Below are positions 25,906 through 33,650 of a DNA stretch of 64,000 nt, in pieces (position 1 is the stretch's first letter; every line of letters starts with the position of its first letter). The stretch is from Cupriavidus necator (GTDB lineage: Bacteria > Pseudomonadota > Gammaproteobacteria > Burkholderiales > Burkholderiaceae), in assembly GCF_013141915.1 (NCBI RefSeq), contig NZ_SROX01000017.1, positions 91,920-155,919 of the forward strand, written 5' to 3'. The position numbers and the translations under genes were made by a program. The notes beneath the pieces are model-generated. The model did not search any database. It was not told the origin of the DNA and was given only the letters and a program-made list of their open reading frames with translations.

Positions 25906-27063
25906 TCAGGCGTCGATGCCGAACTCCGCCAGCACCGCCGCGGTATGCTGGCCCAGCACCGGCGCACTGCCGGCCGGCCGTTCCCTGCCCGCCATGCCCG
26001 GCAGGTTGGCCCATGGCACCTCGCCGATGCCCGCCAGCGGCAGCCGCCCGAACACCCCCGCCTGCGCGCACTGCGCGCTGTCCAGCAAATCGCGCGCATG
26101 GCCGACGCGCGCGAACAGCACATCGTGCTCGGTCAGCAGCGCCTCCCAGTGCGCCAGCGGCTGCGCAGCCAGTGCATGCGCGACGCGCCCGCTCAGTTCC
26201 GCCGCGCGCGGCAGCCGGCCGGCGCTGCGGTGCAGCGTGGTATCGGCAAGCCAGTCGTCGCAACCCAGCAGCCTGGCCAGCCGCATGAACATCGCGTCAT
26301 TGAGCATGCTGAGGTAGAGCGCGCCATCGGCTGCCTGGAACAGGCCGGTCGGCGCGTTGGCCGCCGCCAGCTCGGCGTCGGGGAACATGGCGTCATCCAC
26401 CATCAGGTAGGACTGCAGCGCGGCACTGGTCTCGAGCAGCGACAGCCGCACATGGCGGCCGCGGCCGCTGCGCGCGGCCTTGTACAACGCCGCAGCCGCA
26501 TGCTGCGACGCATACAGCCCGGTGGCCAGGTCGATCAGGAAAAAGGCAATGCGGCGCGGCTGGCCCGCGGCATCGCGGTTCAGGTGCATCAGACCGCTGT
26601 AGGCCTGCATGGTGGTGTCCACCGCCGGCCGGTTCGCCAGCGGCCCCGCATGGCCGTAGCCCGAGATCGAGACATAGACCAGCGCCGGGTTGTGCGCGGC
26701 CAGGGCCTCGTAGCCCACCCCCATGCGCTCGGCCACGCCAGGGCGGAAATTCTGGATCACCACGTCGGCGCGCTGCGCCAGCCGGCCGATGGCGGCGCGG
26801 CCCTCGGCGCTGCGCGCATCCAGCACCACGCTCTCCTTGCCGGCGTTGCAGGCCACCGCGATCGCGGTCTGGCCGGCGCGGATGCGCCCCATCTGGCGCG
26901 ACCAGTCGCCCTCCGGCGGCTCCACCTTGATCACGCGCGCGCCCTGCTGGCGCAGGATCAGCCCGCAGTACGGGCCGGCGATGCCCTGGCTCAGGTCGAG
27001 CACGGTCAGGCCATCGAACATGGCATCGTCGATGGCGTCCATCGCCGCGAGTGCATCGTGCAT
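25906..27063 (-). CDS. Class III (CaiB/Frc-type) CoA-transferase
   Basis: A 385-residue CoA-transferase of family III, which moves CoA between carboxylic acids through an Asp-linked anhydride. Family marks are GPYCGLILRQQGARVIKVEPPEG, VVIQNFRPG, YVSISGYGHAGP, and the probable catalytic Asp178 in FFLIDLATG. It is the last gene of a minus-strand operon with a Bug receptor and an oxidoreductase, 13 bp after the latter. The cassette looks built to take up an organic acid, activate it by CoA transfer and oxidise or reduce an intermediate. The actual substrate is unknown. Confidence 0.88.
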   Translation of the reverse strand: MHDALAAMDAIDDAMFDGLTVLDLSQGIAGPYCGLILRQQGARVIKVEPPEGDWSRQMGRIRAGQTAIAVACNAGKESVVLDARSAEGRAAIGRLAQRADVVIQNFRPGVAERMGVGYEALAAHNPALVYVSISGYGHAGPLANRPAVDTTMQAYSGLMHLNRDAAGQPRRIAFFLIDLATGLYASQHAAAALYKAARSGRGRHVRLSLLETSAALQSYLMVDDAMFPDAELAAANAPTGLFQAADGALYLSMLNDAMFMRLARLLGCDDWLADTTLHRSAGRLPRAAELSGRVAHALAAQPLAHWEALLTEHDVLFARVGHARDLLDSAQCAQAGVFGRLPLAGIGEVPWANLPGMAGRERPAGSAPVLGQHTAAVLAEFGIDA

Positions 27064-27076
27064 GGGTTGGCTCCGT

Positions 27077-28105
27077 TCAGATATCCAGCATGACCTTGCC
27101 GATGGCGCGGCGCGACATCGTGGTGTCGACCGCGTTCAGCCAGTCGCTCAAGGCAAAGTGCTGCAGCACCGGCGGCGCCAGCCTGCCGCTGGCCGCGGCC
27201 TGCATGATCTCGCCCACCATGGCCTGCACGCGCGGCGCAAAGCGGCGGCGCTCATCGGTGAGGCCCCAGCCGATGTAATAGCCGTAGTTGAAACCGATCA
27301 GCGCCAGGTTCTTCACCAGCAGCAGGTTGGCCGGCACCGAGGGGATGCGGCCGCTGGCATAGCCGATCGACAGCAGCCGCGCGCCCGGCGCCGCGCAGCG
27401 CAGCGAGGCGTCGAACAGGTCGCCGCCGACCGGGTCGAACACCACGTCGGCGCCGCCGGCCGGGCACAGCGCCTTGACCGCGGCGGCCAGCGTGTCAGGA
27501 TCCGGCTCCAGCGCGTGCGCGGCGCCATTGCGCAGCGCCGCCTCGCGCTTGGCCGCGGTGCTGGCGGTGGCGATCACGCGCGCGCCCATGAGCCGGCCGA
27601 CCTGCACCGCCGCCGTGCCCAGCGCGCCGCTGGCGCCATGGACCAGCATGGTGTCGCCGGGCTGCAGCGCCGCGCGCCACGCCAGCGCGGCCCACACCGT
27701 GCCATAGGTGATCGGCAGCGCCGCGGCGTGCGCCAGCGGCAGTCCGTCGGGGACGGGATAGACGGTCTCGGCGGTCGCCACCGCTTCCTCGGCGATGCCG
27801 CCCCAGTCCAGCGCCGCGGCCACGCGCTGGCCCGGGCGCAGTTGCGTGACGTCGGGCGCCACTTCGATGATCTCGCCCGCGGCCTCGGTGCCCGGGGTGA
27901 ATGGCAGCGGCGGCTTGCGCTGGTACTTGCCGGACACGAACAGGCTCAGCGCGAAGCCCACGCCGGCGTGCCGCACGCGGATGCGCACCTGGCCCGGCGC
28001 CAGCGGCCGGCGCGCGATCCGTTGCAGCGCCAGCTCGCTCCAGTGGCACCAGCGCGAGCAGACCAGCCCCAGGTACTCGTCGGCTTGCATCGGCATCCCC
28101 GTCAT
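27077..28105 (-). CDS. Quinone oxidoreductase-like, NAD(P)H-dependent MDR enzyme
   Basis: A 342-residue medium-chain dehydrogenase/reductase of the zinc-free quinone-oxidoreductase type. The substrate-side segment is PFTPGTEAAGEI (69-80), and the cofactor loop LVHGASGALGTAAVQVG is at 154-170. The zinc-ligand cysteines of alcohol dehydrogenases are missing. ATG 28105 overlaps the TGA of the upstream Bug gene by four bases (ATGA), so the two are translationally coupled. It probably reduces an enone or quinone in the pathway served by the flanking genes. Confidence 0.87.
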   Translation of the reverse strand: MTGMPMQADEYLGLVCSRWCHWSELALQRIARRPLAPGQVRIRVRHAGVGFALSLFVSGKYQRKPPLPFTPGTEAAGEIIEVAPDVTQLRPGQRVAAALDWGGIAEEAVATAETVYPVPDGLPLAHAAALPITYGTVWAALAWRAALQPGDTMLVHGASGALGTAAVQVGRLMGARVIATASTAAKREAALRNGAAHALEPDPDTLAAAVKALCPAGGADVVFDPVGGDLFDASLRCAAPGARLLSIGYASGRIPSVPANLLLVKNLALIGFNYGYYIGWGLTDERRRFAPRVQAMVGEIMQAAASGRLAPPVLQHFALSDWLNAVDTTMSRRAIGKVMLDI

Positions 28106-29109
28106 TCGAGCGTGATGCCGACATCGCGGATGATGCGGCTCCATTTGTCGCGGTCGTTCTTCATCACCGTGGCGAAGGCCTCCGGCGTGCCGCCGACCGG
28201 CACCAGGTTCAGGTCCTGCATTTTCTTCGCGATCTCGGGCAGGCGCACGATGCGCGCCACCTCGCGCGACAGCGCTTCGACCCGCGCGCGGGGCACGCCG
28301 GCCGGGAACAGCAGCCCCATCCACGCATCCGGCTCGAACCCCTGGTAGCCGGCTTCGCGGAAGGTCGGCACCCGGGGCAGCAAGGCCGAGCGCTCGGCGC
28401 CGGCAATCGCCACCGGCACCAGCTTGCCGCCCTGCAGCAGCGGCATCGCCGTGCCCACGGCAATAAAGCCGAGCTTCACATGGCCGGCCGCCAGGTCAGT
28501 GGCCAGCGGCGCGCCGCCCTTGTAGGCCACGTGCTCCATCTGCAGGCCGGCCTCGCGCTTGAGCAGTTCGCCCAGGATATGCCCGGTGGTGCCGGCACCG
28601 TAGGAGCCGTAGGGATACTTGCCGGGGTTGGCCTTGAGCAGCGCCACCACCTCCGGCAGCGTGCGCGCGGGGAAGTCGGGCGACACTGCCAGGATGGTCG
28701 ACGAGATCGCCACCTCGCTGACCGGCGTGAAATCCGCGATCGGGTCATAGCCGATGCCGCGGTACAGCGACGGGTTCTGCACGTGCGCGGTGAAGGTCAG
28801 CAGCGCGGTGTATCCATCCCTGGCTGCCCTGGCGACGTACTTGGTGCCGGTGGTGGTGCCGGCGCCAGGCTTGTTGTCGACGATCACTGGCTGGCCCCAG
28901 CTCCTGGTCAGCTCCTGGCCGATCAGCCGCGCCACGGCGTCGTTGACGTTGCCCGCCACCGACGGCACCACGATGGTCAGCGGCCGCGACGGATAGGGTT
29001 CGCCAGAGGCGGGATCGGCGGCCACGGCGGCGGCCGGCATGACGGTGGGAATGGCAGCCAGCAACATGGCGGCCATGGCTGCGCGCAGCCCTGGCAAACG
29101 GTATGGCAT
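28102..29109 (-). CDS. Bug/TctC-family periplasmic binding protein (second copy)
   Basis: A 335-residue solute receptor with a signal peptide (hydrophobic core AAMAAMLLAAIPTVMPAAAV, cleavage near AVAA). The usual Bug segments are present: PLTIVVPSVAGNVNDAVAR, PVIVDNKPGAGTTTGTKYVA, HVAYKGGAPLATDLAAGHVKL. It differs clearly from the copy at 23-24 kb, so it is not a recent duplicate. It is the first gene of the operon and divergent from a LysR regulator across 227 bp, the classical layout for ligand-induced control. Confidence 0.9.
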   Translation of the reverse strand: MPYRLPGLRAAMAAMLLAAIPTVMPAAAVAADPASGEPYPSRPLTIVVPSVAGNVNDAVARLIGQELTRSWGQPVIVDNKPGAGTTTGTKYVARAARDGYTALLTFTAHVQNPSLYRGIGYDPIADFTPVSEVAISSTILAVSPDFPARTLPEVVALLKANPGKYPYGSYGAGTTGHILGELLKREAGLQMEHVAYKGGAPLATDLAAGHVKLGFIAVGTAMPLLQGGKLVPVAIAGAERSALLPRVPTFREAGYQGFEPDAWMGLLFPAGVPRARVEALSREVARIVRLPEIAKKMQDLNLVPVGGTPEAFATVMKNDRDKWSRIIRDVGITLE

Positions 29110-29336
29110 CGCTTTGTCTCCTATCCTGGGTCCCTTCTGTAGTGCCCGCCGCAGGTTCCACTGCCGTGCGTTGCGCGAGGGATGCCACGCAGTCTAGGCC
29201 AGCGTCCGCGCCGGCGCGATTCCCGCGCGGCGCGAACCGAGTCCTGCCGGGCATGGCGCCGCGCCAAGACCCGCGTGCCCGGCGCGCGCGGTGCGCGGCG
29301 CTACAATGGCCTGCACCACCCAGCGCCGCCACGCCC

Positions 29337-30236
29337 ATGCGATTCGAGGATCTAGAAGCCTTCCTGGTCGTGATCGACCAGGGCAACCTGCACCGCGCCG
29401 CCGAAACCCTGGGCATGACCCAGTCCGGCCTGTCCAAGACGCTGGCGCGGCTGGAAGGCGAAGCCGGCATGCCCTTGTTCGAGCGCACCCCGCGCGGGCT
29501 GGTGCCGACCGGCGCGGGCCGCACCCTGGCGGCGCATGCGCGCCGCATCTCGCTGGCCGCCGGCGACCTGCGCAACGAGCTGGCCGAACAGCGCGCCGCG
29601 CGCGCGGGCACGGTGCGCCTGGGCGCCATCCCGTACCTGCTGCCGTCGCTGCTGTCGCCGCTGCTGGCGCGCTTTTTCCTGAGCCGCCCGCTGGCCACGT
29701 TCTCGATCGAGACCCATTTGAGCGCGCGCCTGATGGCGATGCTGCAGAACGGCGAAGCCGACCTGATCCTGGGCGCGCGTCCCGCCAGCCTGCCGGCGGA
29801 CATTGCCTGGCTGCCGCTCGGGCCGCTCAGCATGCAGATCGTGTGCCGCAGTGCCCACCCGCGCCGCGACGGTTTTCGGACGCTGGCGGACCTCGCAGGC
29901 GAACGCTGGGTGGTGCCGGCCAGTTCGCTGTACCTGCGCCAGTGGCTGGAAGAACGGTTTACCGCGGTCGGGCTGCCGCCGCCGCGCGTGGCGGTGGAAA
30001 GCACGGCGTCTCCGGTCGCCTTCGGCGAGTTGCTGCGGCACTCGGACCTGCTCGGCATCATGCCGCCGCGCATGCTGCGCCAGGCCGAAGGCCAGGGACT
30101 GGCCGCGATCGAAGCCCCGGGCATGTCGTGGCAGCACGAACTGGCCGTGCTGTGGCGCGCGGACGGCTACCTGTCGCCGATCTGCCAGGACTTCCGCGAT
30201 GCGGTGGTGGCGTGGTGCGAAGAGATGGCGTTGTGA
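29337..30236 (+). CDS. LysR-family transcriptional regulator
   Basis: A 299-residue regulator with an N-terminal winged helix-turn-helix (MRFEDLEAFLVVIDQGNLHRAAETLG then MTQSGLSKTLARLEG) and a two-lobed effector domain. The start is ATG 29337. It is divergent from the Bug-oxidoreductase-CoA-transferase operon and probably controls it and itself from the shared 227-bp region. I could not pick a confident T-N11-A operator by eye. It converges with the lipid operon, 12 bp from the stop of the CdsA-like gene. Confidence 0.9.
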   Translation: MRFEDLEAFLVVIDQGNLHRAAETLGMTQSGLSKTLARLEGEAGMPLFERTPRGLVPTGAGRTLAAHARRISLAAGDLRNELAEQRAARAGTVRLGAIPYLLPSLLSPLLARFFLSRPLATFSIETHLSARLMAMLQNGEADLILGARPASLPADIAWLPLGPLSMQIVCRSAHPRRDGFRTLADLAGERWVVPASSLYLRQWLEERFTAVGLPPPRVAVESTASPVAFGELLRHSDLLGIMPPRMLRQAEGQGLAAIEAPGMSWQHELAVLWRADGYLSPICQDFRDAVVAWCEEMAL

Positions 30237-30248
30237 GCCCTGGGCGTC

Positions 30249-31211
30249 TCAGGGCACCCACCAGTAGCGCGTGACATGGAAGAACACCGGCGCGGCGAAC
30301 ACCACCGAGTCAAGCCGGTCGAGCATGCCGCCGTGGCCCTGGATCATGTGGCCCCAGTCCTTGATGCCGCGGTCGCGCTTGATCGCCGACATCACCAGCC
30401 CGCCAAGGAAGCCCATCAGCGCGATCACCAGCGCGATCGCGCCGGCCTGCCATGGCGAGAACGGCGTGATCCACCACAGCGCCGCGCCCAGCGCGGTGGC
30501 GCTGGCGACGCCGCCGACAAAACCCTCGACGGTTTTCGACGGCGACAGCAGCGGCGCGATCTTGCGCTTGCCGCACAGCTTGCCCCACACGTACTGCAGC
30601 ACGTCGCTGCCCTGCACCACGATCACCAGGAACGCGATCAGCAGCAGGTTGCGCCCGTCGAAGCCCGGGATCGGCAGCGTCAGCAGCGCCGGCACGTGCG
30701 AGATGCAGAACACGCACACCATCACCGCCCACTGCACCCCGGCGCAACGCTCGAGGAAGCGCGTGGTCTCGGCCGACAGCGCCGCCAGGATCGGCAGGAT
30801 CAGGAAGGCGTAGACCGGGATCAGGATCGAGAACATGCCGTACCAGCCGATATAGACCAGCACGTACTGCAGCGGCAGGAACACGAAGAACGCGGCGACG
30901 ATGGCGCGATGGTCGCCGCGTCGCGTGGTGGTGATGGTGACGAACTCGCGCAGCGCGAAGAACGACAGCAGGTAGAACAGCACGATCACCGCGGTGCGCC
31001 CCAGCGCGAAGGCGGCGCCCATGATGCCGATCATCCACCACCAGGCCCACACGCGCTGCCCCAGGTTGTCGATTACCGCGTGCCGGCCGCCGCCCGCCAC
31101 GCGCCAGCGTAGCAGCGCGGTCACGGTCGAGGCCAGCAGCAGCACGCCGAACAGGCCGCCAAACAGCAGCCAGGTCTCGCGGCTCCAATGCAGGGTGGGC
31201 ATGGCGTTCAT
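30249..31211 (-). CDS. CdsA-like phosphatidate cytidylyltransferase (YnbB type)
   Basis: A 320-residue membrane protein with about eight helices. It carries the complete CDP-diglyceride synthetase signature near its end (SAIKRDRGIKDWGHMIQGHG then GMLDRLD) and the upstream SPSKTVEGFVGG. It should convert phosphatidate and CTP to CDP-diacylglycerol. The housekeeping cdsA normally sits in the rpsB-tsf-pyrH-frr-uppS cluster, so this copy is probably a dedicated paralogue. It is the last gene of the six-gene lipid operon; its ATG overlaps the acyltransferase stop by four bases (ATGA). E. coli YnbB is the closest analogue by context. Confidence 0.88.
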   Translation of the reverse strand: MNAMPTLHWSRETWLLFGGLFGVLLLASTVTALLRWRVAGGGRHAVIDNLGQRVWAWWWMIGIMGAAFALGRTAVIVLFYLLSFFALREFVTITTTRRGDHRAIVAAFFVFLPLQYVLVYIGWYGMFSILIPVYAFLILPILAALSAETTRFLERCAGVQWAVMVCVFCISHVPALLTLPIPGFDGRNLLLIAFLVIVVQGSDVLQYVWGKLCGKRKIAPLLSPSKTVEGFVGGVASATALGAALWWITPFSPWQAGAIALVIALMGFLGGLVMSAIKRDRGIKDWGHMIQGHGGMLDRLDSVVFAAPVFFHVTRYWWVP

Positions 31212-31834
31212 TCCAGTTCCGGGGCAAGCGCGAGCAGGCCGTCGCGGCAGCGCGCAAGGAACGCTTCCTTGCTGTCGTCGTCTGCCAGCCGCAGGGGCTG
31301 GCCGAAGGTCACAGTGCACAGCAGCGGCACCGGCACCACTTCGCCCTTGGGCATCACGCGGTTCAGGTTGTCGATCCACACTGGCACGAATTCGACCTGC
31401 GGGCAGGCCCGCGCCAGATGGTAGATGCCGCTCTTGAGCGGCAGCAGGCGCGCGTCGGTGGTGTTGCGCGTGCCTTCGGGAAACAGGATCAGCGAGTCGC
31501 CCGCCGCCAGGCCGGCCCGCATCAGCGCGATCGGGTCGCTGCCCGGGTCGCTGCGGGTGCGGTCGATCAACAGCGCGCGGAACACGTCGCGGCCGATAAA
31601 GCGCCGCAGCGGCGATGTCTCCCAGTAATCGGCGCCGGCCACCGGCCGCGTGACCGTGCGCAGGTCGGGCGGCAGGCAGCCCCAGATCAACACGAAATCG
31701 CCATGGCTGCTGTGGTTGGCAAAGTAGACGCGCTGCACCGCGGCCGGGATGCAGCCCTGCCAGTTGGCGCGCATGCCGGTCAGCAGCCGGGCGAAGACGA
31801 TAATCGCGCGTGCGGTGGCACGGGCAAGCCACAT
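31208..31834 (-). CDS. PlsC-like 1-acylglycerol-3-phosphate acyltransferase
   Basis: A 208-residue lysophospholipid acyltransferase. It has the catalytic NH(x)4D motif (NHSSHGD, His41 and Asp46) and the glycerophosphate-binding FPEGTRN motif at 118-124. It would acylate lysophosphatidate, making the phosphatidate that the next gene product activates with CTP. It is shorter than typical PlsC (~245). It lies 6 bp after the small membrane protein gene and overlaps the CdsA-like gene by four bases. E. coli ynbABCD lacks this gene, so it is an addition to that operon type. Confidence 0.88.
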   Translation of the reverse strand: MWLARATARAIIVFARLLTGMRANWQGCIPAAVQRVYFANHSSHGDFVLIWGCLPPDLRTVTRPVAGADYWETSPLRRFIGRDVFRALLIDRTRSDPGSDPIALMRAGLAAGDSLILFPEGTRNTTDARLLPLKSGIYHLARACPQVEFVPVWIDNLNRVMPKGEVVPVPLLCTVTFGQPLRLADDDSKEAFLARCRDGLLALAPELE

Positions 31835-31840
31835 GGTTGT

Positions 31841-32284
31841 TTACCTCAGGATCAGGGTCAGCAAGGCCAGCGCCAGCTGGCACACGGTCAGCGCGGCGCT
31901 CGCGCGCACCAGCCGCAGCGCGCCGCGGGCGCGTTCGGACAGCGGGCGTGCGGCGCGCGCGGCGGGCATCCAGCCCAGTTCAAGCAACGCGCCATCGAGC
32001 CCGGCCAGGTCGGGCTGGGCCGGCACGCCGCCGGCAAGCGCGCCGAACAGGCGGCGGTCGATCGCGACACGCAACAGCAGCCAGAGCTGGGGCAGCGCCA
32101 GCAGCAGGGCCAGCGCCGCCGGCCAGCGCGAGATTGCGGTGCCCGCGCCCAGCCACGCCGCCAGCATGGCGAACGCCAGTCCCGCCGCGCCTACCCACGC
32201 GGCACCCGCGAGCGCCCCCGTCACCGCGTGAGCGATCCAGTTGTCGGTGCGGTGCGACAACGCTGCGTCGTGGTCAGCGGCCAT
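31841..32284 (-). CDS. Small membrane protein of unknown function in the lipid operon
   Basis: A 147-residue protein with three or four hydrophobic helices: residues ~22-48, ~53-72 and a C-terminal segment rich in Ala and Leu (ALTVCQLALALLTLILR). The start is ATG 32284, which overlaps the end of the phosphatase gene by 11 bp. I recognise no family motif. Its place between the phosphatase fusion and the acyltransferase suggests a membrane partner of one of them. Continuous coupling with its neighbours supports that it is real. Confidence 0.75.
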   Translation of the reverse strand: MAADHDAALSHRTDNWIAHAVTGALAGAAWVGAAGLAFAMLAAWLGAGTAISRWPAALALLLALPQLWLLLRVAIDRRLFGALAGGVPAQPDLAGLDGALLELGWMPAARAARPLSERARGALRLVRASAALTVCQLALALLTLILR

Positions 32285-33650
32285 CGCCAGGCTCCTGCGT
32301 GGCCGCACGGTCCAGCCAGCGCTGCAGCGCGTCGGCATGTTCACGGCCCAGCACCACGGCGGGCCGATGCCGGCGCAGCACCGCCAGCGCGGCGCCGGCG
32401 TCGCGCAGGCCTTGCTGTCGTGCCAGCCACGCTGCCGCCACCAGCGCGCTGCGCGAATAGCCCAGCGCGCAGCTGACCAGCACGCGGCGCCCCTGCCGCT
32501 GCCAGGTGTCGAGTTGCGTCACGGCTTGTTCGAGCTGCTGCGGCGTAGGCACGGTCAGGTCCAGCACCGGCACGCAGCGATATGCCAGGCCCGGCCCGCT
32601 GGCCGCGCGCGGCAGCTCGGCGCTGAGGTCAAGCACCGCATCCGCGCCGAGCGCGCGCAGCTCGGCCCGCGTCGGGAAGCGGCCCACCCAGAGGTCCGGC
32701 GCGATCGCGCTGGCCTGCGGCGCGCGCCGCGTCCACCAGCGCGAATTGAGGAAGGCCCCCAGCAGGTAAGGCGCCAGCACCCAACGTGCGCCCGGCGCCA
32801 TGGCGCCGTCGCCGTCCTTCTGGAACCACGCCGGCGCGGCCAGCGCGTAGATGCGGGCCACGCAGGCCAGCGCCAGCGCGGCCCACAGCAGCAGGAAGGC
32901 CAGCGTCACCGCCCCGCCCACCGCCAGCACCGCGCACAGCAGCGCCACCAGCGCACCCACGCCGTAGCGGCGCGCCAGCTGGCGCGTGCGTGCATCCGGC
33001 ACACCCGCCGCGGCCACAGGCAGCCGCATCGGCAACAGGTAAACGCACAGCCAGCCCACCAGCGCGCCGGTGGGCACGTCGATCAGGTGATGCTGCCAGG
33101 TGGTCAGCACCGAGATCCCGATCAGCGCAAACCAGCCGTGCAGCATCCAGCGCCAGCCGCCGCGCAGATGCGCGGCAAAGGCGACCCACAGGATCACCAG
33201 CAGGCTGATATGCAGCGACGGTGCCTGGTTGAACGGCAGGTCGAAGCCGCCCAGCAGCGTGAACAGCCGGCCCGGCAGGCCGTCGGCATCGGGCCGCGCA
33301 AAGCTGAAGCGCAGCGGGAAGGCGATAAAGCACGCCACCGACACCAGTTGCGCCAGCACCAGCCGCTTGACATGCGTGATCAGCGCCGCGCGGCTGCGCC
33401 ACAGGAAGAACGAGATGCCGTACAGCAGGTCGATCGACCAGTACGGCACGATGGTCCAGGGCAGGAACGGAATGCCCCGCTCCCATTCGAAGTAGAACGA
33501 CGGCACGTCGGCGCGCTGGCTTGCCAGCCAGTTGGCCAGGCCATAGCTGGAGAAGAAGAACGCGCCGGCCAGCGCCAGCAGCACGCAGGCCAGGCCCCAC
33601 GGCCGCTGCGACTGCGCACCGGCCTCGGCCAGCGTCGGCACCGTGCTCAT
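32274..33650 (-). CDS. PAP2-family lipid phosphatase fused to a dual-specificity phosphatase (YnbD type)
   Basis: A 458-residue membrane protein with two different phosphatase domains. The N-terminal part has six or more helices with PAP2_3-like motifs APSLHISL (His147) and TTWQHHLIDVPTGALVG (His187/188, Asp191). These resemble the Aur1-type PSLH variant more than the classical PSGH. The C-terminal ~145 residues are a cysteine phosphatase with the CX5R loop SCALGYSRS (Cys394, Arg400). This is the E. coli YnbD architecture. ATG 33650 overlaps the preceding TGA by four bases. It probably removes phosphate from a phospholipid or head-group intermediate; the DUSP-fold PTPMT1, which dephosphorylates PGP, is a precedent. 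Confidence 0.85.
   Translation of the reverse strand: MSTVPTLAEAGAQSQRPWGLACVLLALAGAFFFSSYGLANWLASQRADVPSFYFEWERGIPFLPWTIVPYWSIDLLYGISFFLWRSRAALITHVKRLVLAQLVSVACFIAFPLRFSFARPDADGLPGRLFTLLGGFDLPFNQAPSLHISLLVILWVAFAAHLRGGWRWMLHGWFALIGISVLTTWQHHLIDVPTGALVGWLCVYLLPMRLPVAAAGVPDARTRQLARRYGVGALVALLCAVLAVGGAVTLAFLLLWAALALACVARIYALAAPAWFQKDGDGAMAPGARWVLAPYLLGAFLNSRWWTRRAPQASAIAPDLWVGRFPTRAELRALGADAVLDLSAELPRAASGPGLAYRCVPVLDLTVPTPQQLEQAVTQLDTWQRQGRRVLVSCALGYSRSALVAAAWLARQQGLRDAGAALAVLRRHRPAVVLGREHADALQRWLDRAATQEPGDGR

Noticed and set aside
30249..31211. Housekeeping cdsA
   Set aside because: The essential cdsA of this group normally lies downstream of rpsB-tsf-pyrH-frr-uppS; the overlap with a lipid-modification operon points to a paralogue.
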